Source: Centrapalus pauciflorus (taxonomy: Eukaryota > Streptophyta > Magnoliopsida > Asterales > Asteraceae). From it: DNA of 64,000 nucleotides. Each line of letters begins with the position of its first letter. Positions within the stretch are counted from its first letter, which is position 1. The notes under the pieces were generated by a model, which worked only from the letters and a program-made list of their open reading frames with translations, was not told the origin of the DNA and did no database searches. The position numbers and the translations under genes are program-made. This document shows, one piece after another, positions 28,152 through 41,088 of the stretch. The stretch spans positions 1 through 64,000 of the forward strand of contig JAANYP010002831.1 of assembly GCA_020465985.1 (NCBI GenBank), in the 5' to 3' direction.

Positions 28152-29041
28152 TGCTCCAATGTGATGCATTTTTGTCAGATCATCTCTGGTCAACCTTTGT
28201 GCCATTTGAACTAGGCTCTTATATTCTTCTTCTGGACCAGCTTCTCTTCTGATTACAAAATGATAATTCAAATCAATGTCATCCATTGATTTGGCATACT
28301 AGTAAGTAATAGGCAGTTTGGAGAAGTCATACTGATCCAGGGCCTTTTCAATTTCAAGAGCCTTCTGAAGCTGTTGCTCAAACAACACTCTTTTTACCTG
28401 ATCCATCCTTGTTTGAGGAGGAGGATCACTAACACCAGCTTGAACTGGTTCTTGTTGGCATTGGACTTGTTGGGAGACTTTGGCTGCTTTTTGTTTTTCC
28501 ATCTCTTTGTCATGTAAGGCCTGTAGCTTTTCTGTTGGCCATGACTGAGCCATTATTCTCGGTATTCCAGCTGATGCAGAGAAGTTTATTAAAAATTTTC
28601 TATGTTTTGCCTTTGAATGCCCTGTTGGCATTTTCCTTTTCTTCTGATTCTGCTTGACCACAAACCCTCTTAGATAAACACCTAAGGTTTCATCATCTTT
28701 CATTTGAGCATGAGTTTGCTGGTCTAAGAGTTCATCCTGTTCCTCTGCTAATTTCCTTGCTAATTCAGCATCATGAGCAACCTGGGCTTCTTTAGAAGAA
28801 AATTTAATCTTTGGAGATTCAATGAGAATGCCTTTGCCCTTATCTTTGGAAGCTGATGCTGTGGATTGGACTGCTGTGGCAGGAGCCTGAGAACCTTCTT
28901 TGATGACAACTCCAGTTGTCCTGAAAGGAGCAGCTTGAGTTTCTAGGCTAACAACTTGAGTAGCTGTTGGGACTGTTAACCTAGAAACTGGGACTGTTGG
29001 AGGGGAGGTTGAAGCTGTTTGGACTGAAGTTGGGATTTTTT
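28152..29041 (-). pseudogene. C2 ORF3 C-terminal half, third partial copy
   Basis: Open from 29078 to 28299, then a stop (TAG) before MDDIDLNYHF. It matches the same part of 29694-30992 and of 31778-32960. It is cut at MHHIG, where B sequence begins. It carries no active domain that I can name. Confidence 0.75.
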
Positions 29042-29684
29042 GATTAACTGTTTTGAATAAATCAGAGTATAAAACCATTAACCTTGTATGGAATCAAAGT
29101 CCAATTAAGAAGTTTGCGGAATAACACTTAATTGTTTTAAGAAAAACTTTCAGAACAAATAACACATAATTATAATCAAAATCAAATCTTTTGTATTGCC
29201 AACTCAGTGATTACAATTACCTCTAATCTGTTTGATTAGACGAAGAACACAAACTGTTCTTAGGGTTTTAAAACCTTAAGGGTTGAGAAACTTAATCAGA
29301 AAGCAATTACAATTGAATCAAAAACTTGTACGTGCAGAGCTTACAATAGAAAAACCTATTCTATCTTTATATAAAGCCTTCTGATTTGTTTCCTTTAGGA
29401 ACTCTGATTTCTTCTGGTAGTAGATATGCTTGGATCTTCAAATATAAATCTTTTCCTGAATTACTAGCCTTTTCTGTTTGTTAAACTGTTGAGCAGCTTG
29501 AACTTTATCTGTTGAGCAGCTTGAACTTGAGCAGCTTGAACTTTTGCACTGACAGCTTGAACTTTTGAACTAGCAGCTCGAACTTACTCAACTAACAGCT
29601 TGAAATTTGTAATTACACAGAAATTCTACTAACAGTTTGAGAAATCTAACTAACAGCTTGACATACTTAGAATATTTCCCAACA
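29042..29684 (-). repeat. C2 LTR, second tandem copy, 3'-truncated
   Basis: In the element sense it starts TGTTGGGAAATATTC at 29684, with PPT at 29685-29695, and runs to CAGTTAATC. There it jumps into ORF3 sequence, lacking the last 30 or so bases of U5. The LTR at 30993-31671 stops at the same point. Confidence 0.8.
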
Positions 29685-29693
29685 ATCTCCCCC

Positions 29694-30992
29694 TAACTTA
29701 AACTCTTTACACAAGACTTTAAGTTTCTATAGAAAATAAGGAAATAAAACAAAGTAAAACTGTTATTTACAAACTAAGGCATCCAAAAACTTACAATTGT
29801 GAAAGTTTCTGATTTATTGCCTTTATGAAATCTCTTTTCAACTCTTCTTTGTAACAGTGTATTTTCATTGAGCTTATTTAAAATAGCCAGGCCTTTGGCA
29901 GATTAAAGAACTCAAGATTGTAGAACCTGCTGGATCCGTCTTCAAATTTGAGTCTATATGTCATTGATTTGGCATATATATCAATATGTACAATCTTCAT
30001 CTCCTTGGAAGCTTCCATTTCCACTCTTGTAGACTCTGGATCAGAAATGCTTCTAAGGTCTTTTACATTTATTTGAACCCATACACAGTGAGACCTTGAA
30101 TGAATAGCAGATCCAATGTGATGCATTTTTGTCAGATCATCTCTGGTCAACCTTTGTGCCATCTGAACTAGGCTCTTATATTCTTCTTCTGGACCAGCTT
30201 CTCTTCTGATTACAAAATGATAATTCAAATCAATGTCATCCATTGATTTGGCATACCAGTAAGTAATAGGCAGTTTGGAGAAGTCATACTGATCCAGGGC
30301 CTTTTCAATTTCTAGAGCCTTCTGAAGCTGTTGCTCAAACAACACTCTTTTTACCTGATCCATCTTTGTTTGAGGAGGAGGATCACTAACACCAGCTTGA
30401 ACTGGTTCTTGTTGGCTTTGGACTTTTGGGAGACTTTGGCTGCTTTTTGTTTTTCCATCTCTTTGTTATGTAAGGCCTGCAGCTTTTCTGTTGGCCATGC
30501 CTGAGCCATTATTCTTGGTATTCCAGCTGATGCAGAGACGTTTATCAAAAATTTTCTATGTTCTGCCTTTGAATGCCCTGTTGGCATTTTCCTTTTCATC
30601 TGATTCTGCTTGACCACAAACCCTCTTAGATAAACACAGGTTTCATCATCTTTCATTTGAGAATAAGTTTGCTGGTCTAAGAGTTCATCCTGTTCCTCTG
30701 CTAATTTCCTTGCTAATTCAGCATCATGAGCAACCTGGGCTTCTTTAGAAGAAAATTTAATCTTTGGAGACTCAATGAAAATGCCTTTGCCCTTATCTTT
30801 GGAAGCTGATGCTGTGATGGATTGCTGTGGCAGGAGCCTGAGAACCTTCTTTGATGACAACTCCAGTTGTCCTGAAAGGAGCAGCTTGAGTTTCTAGGCT
30901 AACAACTTGAGTAGCTGTTGGGACTGTTAGCCTAGAAACTGGGACTGTTGGAGGGGCGGTTGAAGCTGTTTGGACTGAAGTTGGGATTTTTT
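29694..30992 (-). pseudogene. C2 ORF3 C-terminal half, second copy
   Basis: It matches the C-terminal half of ORF3 from the VQTAS...SRLTVPTATQ block to near the natural end. Open pieces are 31029-30793, 30860-30351 and 30363-29878 in different frames, so at least two frameshifts are present. PVSRLTVPTATQVVSLETQA corresponds to the foldback segment of C1. The last part before the PPT has further changes. Confidence 0.75.
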
Positions 30993-31671
30993 GATTAAAT
31001 GGTTTGAATGAATCAGAGTATAAAACCAATAACCTTGTATTGAATCAAAGTCCAATTAAGAAGTTTGTGGAATAACACTTAATTGTTTTAAGAAAAACTT
31101 TCAGAACAAATAACACATAATTATAATCAAAATCAAATCTTTTGTATTGCCAACTCACTGATTACAATGACCTCTAATATGTTTTATTAGACGAAGAACA
31201 CAAACTGTTCTTAGGGTTTTACAACCTTATAGGGTTGAGAAACTTAATCAGAAAGCAATTACAATTGAATCAAAAACTTGTACGTGCAGAGCTTACAATA
31301 GAAAAACCTATTCTATCTATATATAAAGCCTTCTGATTTGTTTCCTTTAGGAACTCTGATTTATTCTGGTAGTAGATATGCTTGAATCTTCAAATATAAA
31401 TCTTTTCTTGAATTTCAGCACTTTCTGTTTGTTAAACTGTTGAGCAGCTTGAACTTTATCTGTTGAGCAGCTTGAACTTGAGCAGCTTGAACTTTTGCAC
31501 TGGCAGCTTGAACTTGAGCAGCTTGAACTTTTGCACTGGCAGCTTGAACTTTTGAACTAGCAGCTCGAACTTACTCAACTAACAGCTTGAACTTTGTAAT
31601 TACACAGAAAATCTACTAACAGTTTGAGAAATCTAACTAACAGCTTGACATACTTAGAATATTTCCCAAGA
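30993..31671 (-). repeat. C2 LTR, first copy, 3'-truncated
   Basis: In the element sense it starts TCTTGGGAAATATTC (the terminal TG is mutated) at 31671 and ends at the same CAGTTAATC-like point as the copy at 29042-29684. It is longer by a duplicated segment built on AGCTTGAACTTGAGC near 31470-31550. Confidence 0.8.
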
Positions 31672-31684
31672 ATCTCCCCCTAAC
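31672..31684 (-). other. Polypurine tract of C2
   Basis: Minus strand GTTAGGGGGAGAT, next to the first C2 LTR copy. The same tract lies at 29685-29695 for the second copy. Confidence 0.8.
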
Positions 31685-31777
31685 TTAAACTCTTTACACA
31701 AGACTTTAAGTTTCTATACAAAATAAGGAAATAAAACAAAGTAAAACTGTTATTTACAAACTAAGGCATCCAAAAAC

Positions 31778-34493
31778 TTACAATTGTGAAAGTTTCTGAT
31801 TGATTGCCTTTTTGAAATCTCTTTTCAACTCTTCTTCGTCACAGTGTATTTTCATTGAGTTTATTTGAAGTAGCCAGGCCTTTGGCAGATTAAAGAACTC
31901 AAGATTGTAGAACCTGCTGGATCTGTCTGCAAATTTGAGTCTATATGTCATTGATTTGGCATATATACCAATCTGTACAATCTTCATCTCCTTGGCAGCT
32001 TCCATTTCCACTCTTGTAGACTCTGGATCAGAAATGCTTCTAAGGTCTTTTACATTTCTTTGAACCCATACACAGTGAGACCTTGAATGACTAGCAGATC
32101 CAATGTGATGCATTTTTGTCATATCATCTCTGGTCAACCTTTGTGCCATCTGAACTAGGCTCTTATATTCTTCTTCTGGACCAGCTTCTCTTCTGATTAC
32201 AAAATGATAATTCAAATCAATGTCATCCATTGATTTGGCATACTAGTAAGTAATAGGCGGTTTGGAGAAGTCATACTGATCTAGGGCCTTTTCAATTTCT
32301 AGAGCCTTCTGAAGCTGTTGCTCAAACAACACTCTTTTTACCCGATCCATCATTATTTGAGGAGGAGGATCACTAACACCAGCTTGAACTGATTCTTGTT
32401 GGCTTTGGACTTTTGGGAGACTTTGGCTGCTTTCTGTTTTTCCATCTCTTTGTCATGTAAGGCCTGTAGCTTTTCTGTTGGCCATGACTGAGCCATTATT
32501 CTTGGTATTCCAGCTGATGCAGAGAAGTTAATCACAAATTTTATATGTTCTGCCTTTGAATGCCCTGTTGGCATTTTCCTTTTCTTCTGATTCTGCTTGA
32601 CCACAAACCCTCTTAGATAGACACCTAAGGTTTCATCATCTTTCATTTGAGGATGAGTTTGCTGGTCTAAAGTTCATCCTGTTCCTCTGCTAATTGCCTT
32701 ACTAATCAGCATCATGAGCAACCTGGGCTTCTTTAGAAGAAAATTTAATCTTTGGAGATTCAATGAGAATGCCTTTGCCCTTATCTTTGGAAGCTGATGC
32801 TGTGGATTGGACTGCTGTGGCAGGAGCCTGAGAACCTTCTTTGATGACAACCCCAGTTGTCCTGAAAGGAGCAACTTGAGTTTCTAGGCTAACAGCTTTA
32901 GTAGCTGTTTGGACTGTTAGCCTAGAGACTCCGACTGTTGGAGAGGCGGTTGAAGCTGTTTGGACTAAAGATGGGATCTCCTCATTCTCCCCCTTTTTGG
33001 ATGCACTGGTTTGGCCAGGTGGACCTACAACCTTTGCAATCAGGGTTCGAACCATCTTCTCAAGTTGAATAATCTTATTTCCACATAGGGTGAACCCTTG
33101 ATGAAAATAATCCAGAGGCTGATGTTGAGCTGCTATGGTTTGTTGCATAGATGTGATTTGTGCCCCCTGTGTAGCAATAAGGGACTTATAATGTTCCAAT
33201 ATGGCTACAACAGGTTTCAGCTGTGGATCCGTCAATACCATGAGTTGCATACTAGCCTCAAGATCATCAAATGATATAGGTATTTGAAATCTATCACTGG
33301 CAGGAATTCCAGAGGTAGAAACATATGGGACCCTTTGTTCTTGGTACTGGGGACTTCCAGAAGGTGCTTGCACACCCTCTGTTGACTGTGCCTCTTGTGC
33401 AGAGACATTAGTAGTGTCAGCCACAAACCCCATATGGACGGACATCCTCTGATGGAATGTCCACCTCCAAATTGAGGGTGGGAGTTTCCTCAGTGGGTTC
33501 CCTTTGTATATTCTGTGCAGAAGTGTCCTCCTGGACATGGATATTTGGCTCTGGTGCTTGGGCTGAGGAGGAAGGAGCTCCTGAAACCCTTTGTCTTTGG
33601 TATTTTAGGAGTGTGGGGGGTGGGGATGTATGTGTAATTGAAGGAGTAGAGGGAATGTTTGTATCATGAGGAGTGGGTTGGGGTCCTGGGGGTGAAGGCA
33701 GTGATGGATGGCTGAGCCTGCTCAGGACCCTCTCCTCGGTTTGTTGGATTGATGCCCAGCGTTGCAGAGGGCAATGGGACACCGACACTCAAAAAATTGG
33801 TACTAGGTTTTAAAAGTCTTTTTATTGATGATAAAGAGTGCCTATGGGAAACATGTATCCTTTTATGTATATTAAAATTATTGCAAGATTTTGCAATTAT
33901 TTCAGCCAAAAATCTGGGATACATCAAAAATTTCCCATTCTTTAGGGCATGATGTCTCAACATCCCCTGAAAAATCATGTTTGAAAAATTGAACTGTTGG
34001 CATGTTGATAAACATACTAGGGCAGTGGCAACATTTGAAGAAAACTCAGACCAACCAGTTCTTTTGGGACTTATACATTGCTGGATGATATGCACAAGAT
34101 ATTTCCATTTAGGGACAAAATTTTCTTTAAAGAAAGTAAATGAATCAGTAGGGCCCCTATACCCTATTGCAAATTGTCCTTCATGTAAGGCAGTAAGGGA
34201 TAGATCGATTATACCTGAGGCATCTCGAAGACAAGATGTTGGCGGATGGTCTCCTCAGTGATGGTAATGGGATTGCCATCGATTGTGGATGCAAAAGATG
34301 TGACTCCATTGATGGTTTTGACTGTGGCATATTTCCAGAACTGCTCTATAGGGGACACATAGATGGTGGGATTTATAGTGAGGGCATGATGGATATGGGA
34401 ACTTCGAAGGAAGTCCATCATGTCGTGGAATGTTTGAAGGTCAGCATGTTTGAGAGAGTAGGGGAGGCAGTTGTGTTCTTTAACAAAGTCCAT
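31778..34493 (-). pseudogene. C2 ORF3, full length but broken
   Basis: This begins MDFVKEHNCLPYSLKHAD at 34493 with the family block IHHALTINPTIYVSPIEQFW, and frameshifts near 34220. It continues in pieces (34095-33664, 33788-33417, 33538-32702, 32646-32353, 32230-31778) to QKLSQL. It aligns along its whole length with C1 ORF3, confirming that the ORF is an ancestral part of the family. Function is unknown. At least five frame changes or stops make it inactive. Confidence 0.85.
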
Positions 34494-34870
34494 TAGAGAT
34501 GAAGACGGTTATTTAGGGTTTGAATCAACTGTGTGTGAATTGCTCAGAGAGAGAAAGAAAAGATCGTGGAAGATATTTTTGCAACTGGTAGTTGCAATCG
34601 AACGAAATTGGGACTTTTAAAGGTTTTGGTATTTCGAAAAAGCCTAGTCCCGCGCACACACTTATAGGGAATTACAGAATTACCCTGCACACTTTGACAG
34701 ATCAAGTGAAAACAACTAACAGTACGAGTGAAATGAACTAGCAGCTTGAGAAAAGACTCAAGCAGTTAGTTGAAAATTAAGCATATTCTAATGAAACAGT
34801 GTCTCCCCTTAATCAAGCACATGAAATAAATATGTACTTCATAAAATAAGAGAAAATGATGAAAAACAAA
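34494..34870 (-). promoter_or_regulatory. pol-ORF3 spacer of C2
   Basis: Related to 18116-18462. It keeps the TCTTTT-loop hairpin (34742-34765), a palindrome-like ACCTTTAAAAGT, and a telo-box AAACCCTAA (plus-strand 34513-34521) just before the ORF3 ATG. The PPT-like tract is reduced to AAGGGGAGACACTG. Confidence 0.5.
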
Positions 34871-37800
34871 TTAATCCATATTAACCATACCAATATTTGA
34901 TACTAGGAAGGTGAATATTCCTACATCAAATGGTTTTGTAAATAGATCAGCTAACTGATTATCTGTATGAATTTTGGTAACTAGGATTAATTTAGACTCA
35001 TTACAATCTCTTATAAAATGAAATCTAATGTCTATGTGCTTGCTTTTGGGAAATTTCACTGGATTTTGTACAATGCTTATTGCACTTGAATTGTCAATGT
35101 AAATAGGAGTAGATAGAAAGTTCATACCATAGTCTCTCAGTTAATTCTGAATCCACATCACTTGGGAGCAGCAGCTGGCAGCTGCTACATATTCTGCTTC
35201 AGTAGAGGAGGTGGAAACAGTTGTTTGCTTTTTGCACTGCCAAGAGACCAGTATTGCTCCTAGATATTGACATCCACCAGTGGTGGATTTTCTGTCAATG
35301 TTGCAGCCTCCATAGTCACTGTCAGAATAGGCTGTTAGTTCAAGAGGAGAGTCTTTAGGATACCATAAGCCTAACTGTGGTTGGCCCTTGAGGTATCTAA
35401 AAATTCTCTTAACAGCAAACAGATGTGAGTCCTTTGGAGCACATTGAAACCTGGCACGGACACAAACAACAAACATTATATCAGGTCTAGAAGATGTGAG
35501 ATACATTAGTGAACCTATCAATGATCTATATAGGTGAATGTCCACATCCACTCCATCTTTGTCTGCATCAAGCTGCTTGTGAGTGTCCATTGGAGTACTA
35601 GCAACTTTCGTATCTTTGTAACCAAACTTTTCCAGGATGTCATTAACATACTTTGATTGACTTAAAAAAAGTCCTGTGGGCTTTTGCTTGACCTGCAATC
35701 CATAAAGAAGGTTAGTTCTCCCATTGAGCTCATTTGAAACTTTTTGTGCATCAAAGTCTCAAACTCCTTGCACAGAATGTCATTTGTGGACCCAAAAATA
35801 ATATCATCAACATAGATCTGAACAAGCAAAATCTCTGATTTGATGGACTTTATAAACAATGTCTTGTCAAGAGTACCTCTCTTGAATCCATTTTGTAGAA
35901 GGTATGATGACAAAGTGTCATACCATGCTCTTGGTGCTTGATGGAGTCCATAGAGAGCTTTATCTAGTTTGTCGACTCTCTCTGGATACTTATAGTCCTC
36001 AAATCCAGGGGTTGACATACATAAACCTCTTCTTCGATTGTACCATACAGGAATGCAAATTTCACATCCATTTGGTACACTTTGAATTCTTTGAAGCTGG
36101 CATAAGCTAGGAACAGTCTGATGGCTTCTATCCTTGCTACTGGGGCAAAGACATTATCATAATCTATTCCTTCTTCTTGAGTAATTCCCTGTGCTACCAA
36201 TCTTGCTTTGTTCTTGATTACTACCCCTCTCTCATCCTTCTTGTTTCTGAAAAATCCATCTTGTACCATTTGCTCGCTTTCCTCTAGGTAAGTCAACAAG
36301 AGTCCATACATTCTGAATCTTGAACTGCAAAAGTTCTTCTTGCATTGACTCAATCCAAGATGGATCTTTCAGAGCCTCAGATGCCTTCTTAGATTCTAAT
36401 TGTGACATAAAGCATGCATGTTCAAAGGCAGCTAGACTGAATTCAGGAACTGCTGATTCAGCATCAGTTGACTCCTTGTGAACCATTGTCCTTGTCTGCA
36501 CAGGTGTGCGTGGGTCTTCCATTATCTGGTTCAGAGGATGATACTTGTGAACCCTGAGTGTGGGTTCTCTTTCTGTCTGAAATGATGTTCCTAGATTTGT
36601 ATCATCTCCTTCAGGACCACTTGATGATTCTGCTTCAGGAAGAGCTTGACCAGAAGGTGGGACTATTTCCCTATTGAATGAAGCTGTTACCTCAGGACTT
36701 GGGATTTGCACTTCATAATCTAGATTTGTGTCATGTTGAGCATCCAGTACCCTTGGTGGGTCACAAGATAGAAGTGGTAGTACAGTATACTCATCCCATT
36801 TATCAGAATCTTCAACAGTTTGAAACTTTGTGCCAACAGCTTGAATGTTTGTGTGACCAGCATGAGAATTTGTGTTGGCAACTTCAACACTGTCTTCATT
36901 AGTTCCTGCATTATACTAAACAAAGCTCAGAGAATTTGTTAGTGAATCTAAATCAAACAACCAATCAGGACCAGTGCCTTTGACATTAGCAGTGTTTTCA
37001 TTAAACTCAACATTGGCACTTTCTTCAATGGTTTTAGACACACTGTTATATACTCTATAGGCTTTGCTTTGAGTAGAGTATCCTACAAAGAAGCCTTCTT
37101 CAGCCTTACTTTCAAAGTTTCCTAAGTGAGTTTTAGTGTGAAGAATAGTGCATGAATAGCCAAAAGACTTTAGAAAGGCTACTAGGGGAACTCTATGATG
37201 GAATAACTCATATGGAGTTTTCCCTTGTGATTGAACAACTTGAACCCTATTTAGCACATAACAAGCTGTATTGACTGCCTATGCCCAAAAGGTCATTGGC
37301 AGTTTGGAATCAGCTAGTATGCTTTTAGCAGCCTCTATTAAAGTTCTATTCTTCCTTTCAGCTACACCATTTTGTTATGGTGTTCTGGGTGCACTATATT
37401 GCCTTGCAATACCTTTAGACTCACAGAAACTGTTTAGGATATGATTTTGAAACTCCGTTCCATTGTCTGACCTGATCACCTTAACTTTTGAGTTTGATTG
37501 GTTTTCTATCTTAAGGATAAAGGATTTGACTAGCTCAGCAGTTTCATCCTTAGTCCTAAGAAAGTAGACTCATGTAAATCTGGTGAAATCATCAACAATG
37601 ACTAAACAGTAAGGTCTTTTATTCAAACTCAACACATATGTTGGACCAAAGATATCCATATGAATAAGATGAAGAGCAGATGAGATTACTTCTTTGGCCT
37701 TATGAGAAGTTTTGTGTTGCTTGCCTTTAAGACATGCTACACAATAATCATCACTGATGAACTCCTTTTGTGGTAAACCTCTTACCAAATTCTTTTTAAC

Positions 37801-38370
37801 TAAAACATTCATAGTTTTAAAGTTCATGTGACACATCCTTCTGTGCCAAAGAGCATACTCATTAGATGATGCTTTGGATATCAAACAGCTCAAAGTATGT
37901 GATTTTAACAAAAGATCTGTGTCCAAACAGTAGACATTGTCCTTCCTTGGTGTTCTAAGGAAAACAAGATTTTCATGGATTTTAAAATCTTTTGAAAGGA
38001 CAATACACTCAGAGTCAGTGAATAGAACAATATTTTGTTTATCACAGATTTGAGACACACTTAGTAAATTATACTTAAGCTGCTCAACATACAAAACATC
38101 ATTGAAGATCATATTGCCTGCTTTGACAGTACCCTTACCTGTTACCTTACCTCCCTTGGAATTTCCACCAAATGCAACAAATCCTCCTTCAAAGCCTTTG
38201 AAATTTGACAAGCATGCTGAATTGCCTGTCATGTGCCTAGAGCATCCACTATCCGTATGCCATCTTGTTTTATGTTGGGTCCTGTGGGTGCCATGCACAA
38301 ATAAAAGCTTAGTTAGTAGTGGAGTAAACCCAAACCAAATTGGTTTTGCGTTGTCCTTGTGCATTGACAT
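34871..38370 (-). pseudogene. pol: Broken pol of C2
   Basis: Leftward from MSMHKDNAKPIWFGF at 38370: protease with TDSGCSRHMTG, pre-integrase HHCC finger (WHRRMCHMNF), integrase start (to 37570), integrase centre with frameshifts (37569-37258), then 37257-36916, RT pieces 36711-35662 and RNaseH 35698-34871. YVDDIIFGS is intact, but the frame breaks several times and a stop lies near 35140 (QN-stop-LRDYG). The protein start is in the same relation to gag as in C1. Inactive. Confidence 0.88.
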
Positions 38371-39343
38371 AACTAAACACTGTTTGTTTCTTTTTATACT
38401 TAGTGAGATCCACTGGTGGATTTTGTAAAGAGTATTTAGTTATGACATGAGGTTTCAGGTGTTCTTTCCAACCTTTTCATTAACAGTCTCAGATGATCCA
38501 GTACCAGTTCCAGTTTTAGACTTAGCAGTTTGAACTGGTTTTTTGGTGCTAACAGCTTCAGAATTTACACTACCAGTTCCAACTTTAGACTTGACAGTCT
38601 CAATACTTGCATCAGCAGTTTGATCTGTGATTTTGCCTTTAACACACCATACCTTTTAATGTTTGCTTTGGATTTTGCTAAAACTTGTTTTTGGTGTGTA
38701 GGCTGTGTTTTGTTGACTTTTAAGTACCTGAGGTCAACTGTCTTCTTTGGAACTGATTTAGCAGGTGATTTGGCCTTTAAATTTTTTGTGTTTTGAACAG
38801 ATGCCTGTTTTTGAACCACAATCTGTTTTGCAACAGATGGTTTATACAAACAATGTCTGGCCAAATGGTTTTTCCTGCCACAGTGGAAACATCTTTTGAC
38901 TGTTTTGATTGGAGAACCAGTTTTGTTAGACCATAACTGGTTCTTGTTCCTTTGGTTTCCCCTTACCAACTGTTGTGAGGGAAACTTTTGTACACCATGC
39001 TTTTGGCATGTGCAGTTTGGAACAGTCTAACCCCTCTTATTAATTTTTGAGGACGATGCAATGTTACAGTTAGAATGTACAGAAACATGTGGAGCATTAT
39101 TGCATACATTCATTTTCTCTTTTCCTTTCTCACTGGTTAGGGCTTCTATAGGTGCACTCATTGTTTTGGGTTCTCTCTCAACTTCTGTACACTCACAGTC
39201 TTTATTTGGAATCAGTTCTTCTTTAGATTCAGGACTGTTTTCAAGGATATGATCTACAGTTGTCATTGTCTCATCTAATGGTTCATTAACAAGCCTATCA
39301 ACAACTTCACTCATGGGATGAATGTATTTGTGTTACTATATGG
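38371..39343 (-). pseudogene. gag: gag C-terminal half of C2
   Basis: It contains the part of C1 gag after the coiled coil: SEVVDRLVNEPLDETMT (39314 leftward), the HSNCNIASSSK block, the second zinc knuckle CFHCGRKNHLARHC (near 38895) and the Lys/Gln-rich tail. Frameshifts lie near 39020 and 38560. The sequence stops matching C1 gag at 39343, where the LTR of H starts, so H is likely inserted here. Confidence 0.8.
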
Positions 39344-39509
39344 TGTGTAAAGATGACATTACTACTGCATCATGGCTAATTTCATAAAACACTTGAGGGT
39401 CACACCAATGAGCACAACTGAGCAGATGCAATTAAACGATTAAATAACCAATATTGGATATTGTTTATGACACGAAATGATCATTGAGATTAAATTAATG
39501 GATGATTAA

Positions 39510-40196
39510 TTATATGTAACAACCTAACTTTTATCAGTCATGTACTAAATTATTTTGAGATGATAATATGATTATATTATATTATTTTTGTTATAAATAT
39601 TAATCAAAAATGAAAATTTATTAAGGAAATATAATTTTAAATTATATTTATGATTTAATTGAGTAAAATAAAAGAGATGTATTATACAAAAATAGAAGTG
39701 GGTTAAAATTTAATAAGATATAAAAACCCAAATTTATGATCATTAAGATCATTTACACAAAGATCACTCTCTCTCTAATCTCTCTCTAAACTCACGGCAA
39801 TTTCAAAACCATCGAGAAAATTTATAAGATTTGCATTTAATTGAAGATTCAAGATCAAAGAAAGTTACAACAATCATCAAACACCATCAATTAGCAAGAA
39901 TTTGAGGTAAATACACTTTTAATTTCAATTTCTATGTATATTTGGTTCGGATATTATGAGAAACCAAAACCAAGAATTTTAATTGTGAAAAATGTTGTTG
40001 CATGTGTAAAATTAAGATAGATTATGATGAATTGAAACTAATAAATGAAACAGAAACAAAATTTGCTGCTTGGATCATCTAAAACCATTTAGAAATCGGA
40101 ATTTTTGATGAAAACGTGTTCTTGGCAAAATATCATATTTTGGATGATTTTGATCAAATTATAGTGTTTTTGATAAGGGAAGGTCTTCACATTATA
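39510..40196 (+). mobile_element. Solo Gypsy LTR G with TSD
   Basis: The LTR is 39515-40191 (TGTAACAACCTA ... AGGTCTTCACA), flanked on both sides by TTATA (39510-39514, 40192-40196). Start, end, and the AAAGAGATGTA.TATACAAAA, CTCTCTCTCTAATCTC and GAATTTGAGGTAA blocks match the LTR of D. At 677 bp it is far shorter than the 2.2-kb D LTR, so it is a deleted or a short-LTR relative. Confidence 0.85.
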
Positions 40197-40588
40197 TCTC
40201 AAAGTACGGTGACTAAAAGTGCAATATTAGATATTGTAGTGATTTAATTGTCATATGATGATAATTAAATAATAATTATCTAGTCTTTTATTTATTATTA
40301 GATATTAAATAAAAGATTGATTTATTTGAATTAGTATTATCATCTATTCTAAGATAATTGGATGGATAATTACAAACAGATAAATAAAAGATAATATAAA
40401 TAAATATCTAGCCATTTATATATATTATTAGATAATGTATAAAAGATTAATATTATTTAAAGGGTATATAATTATAGAGATAATTATATAAGGTTTTAAT
40501 AATAAAGATAATTATTAAGATATATATTATATTTATATATTAAATTTTTAATTAATATATATAATATATATATACACGGCCAACACAC

Positions 40589-40706
<118 letters not shown>

Positions 40707-41075
40707 AATGTGTGGTGTGACCTACATTTTGATGAGAGCGGCGCACCCACACACAAAGGTGTTTGTGTGTGTGGTCGCCATCTCGGCCGTACCAAAGTCG
40801 TACAATTGTTTGTTTGGTTTTCTCGTTCTTCGTGTGTTTGATTGCATACCTGGCGCCGTTCGATCGTGTCATCACCGGTGGATACCGAAAGCATCCTATT
40901 CGTGCATTCTTGTAATTGAATGCGAAGGTACGATTTTATATGCTTTCATATTTACTCATCTTATGTTTTACTTGATGATCCGTGTACAAAATCCGTGATT
41001 TTTAAAAGCTTCCGCTGTGCGTTAATATGATTAAAAGTTTATGTTTTTATGAAAAACAATATGAATTCCGAACAG

Positions 41076-41088
41076 TGGTATCAGAGCC
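41076..41088 (+). promoter_or_regulatory. Primer binding site of element H
   Basis: TGGTATCAGAGCC directly after the LTR end at 41074. Confidence 0.85.

Larger units (their letters stand above)
28152..39343 (-). mobile_element. Copia copy C2, leftward, 5'-truncated, with tandem 3' units
   Basis: In leftward order: gag C-terminal half (39343-38371), pol (38370-34871), spacer, ORF3 (34493-31778), PPT and LTR (31671-30993), a second ORF3 C-terminal half, PPT and LTR (29684-29042), and a third partial ORF3 half (29041-28152). The gag N-terminus, PBS and 5' LTR are missing where element H begins. Every ORF is broken. The sequence is closer to C3 than to C1 where I compared LTR and spacer text. 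Confidence 0.85.

Noticed and set aside
27434..28286. A 311-codon open frame that looks like one protein
   Set aside because: It is an accidental in-frame join of C2 ORF3 sequence (28286-28152) to the B 3' ORF at the CACTT boundary.
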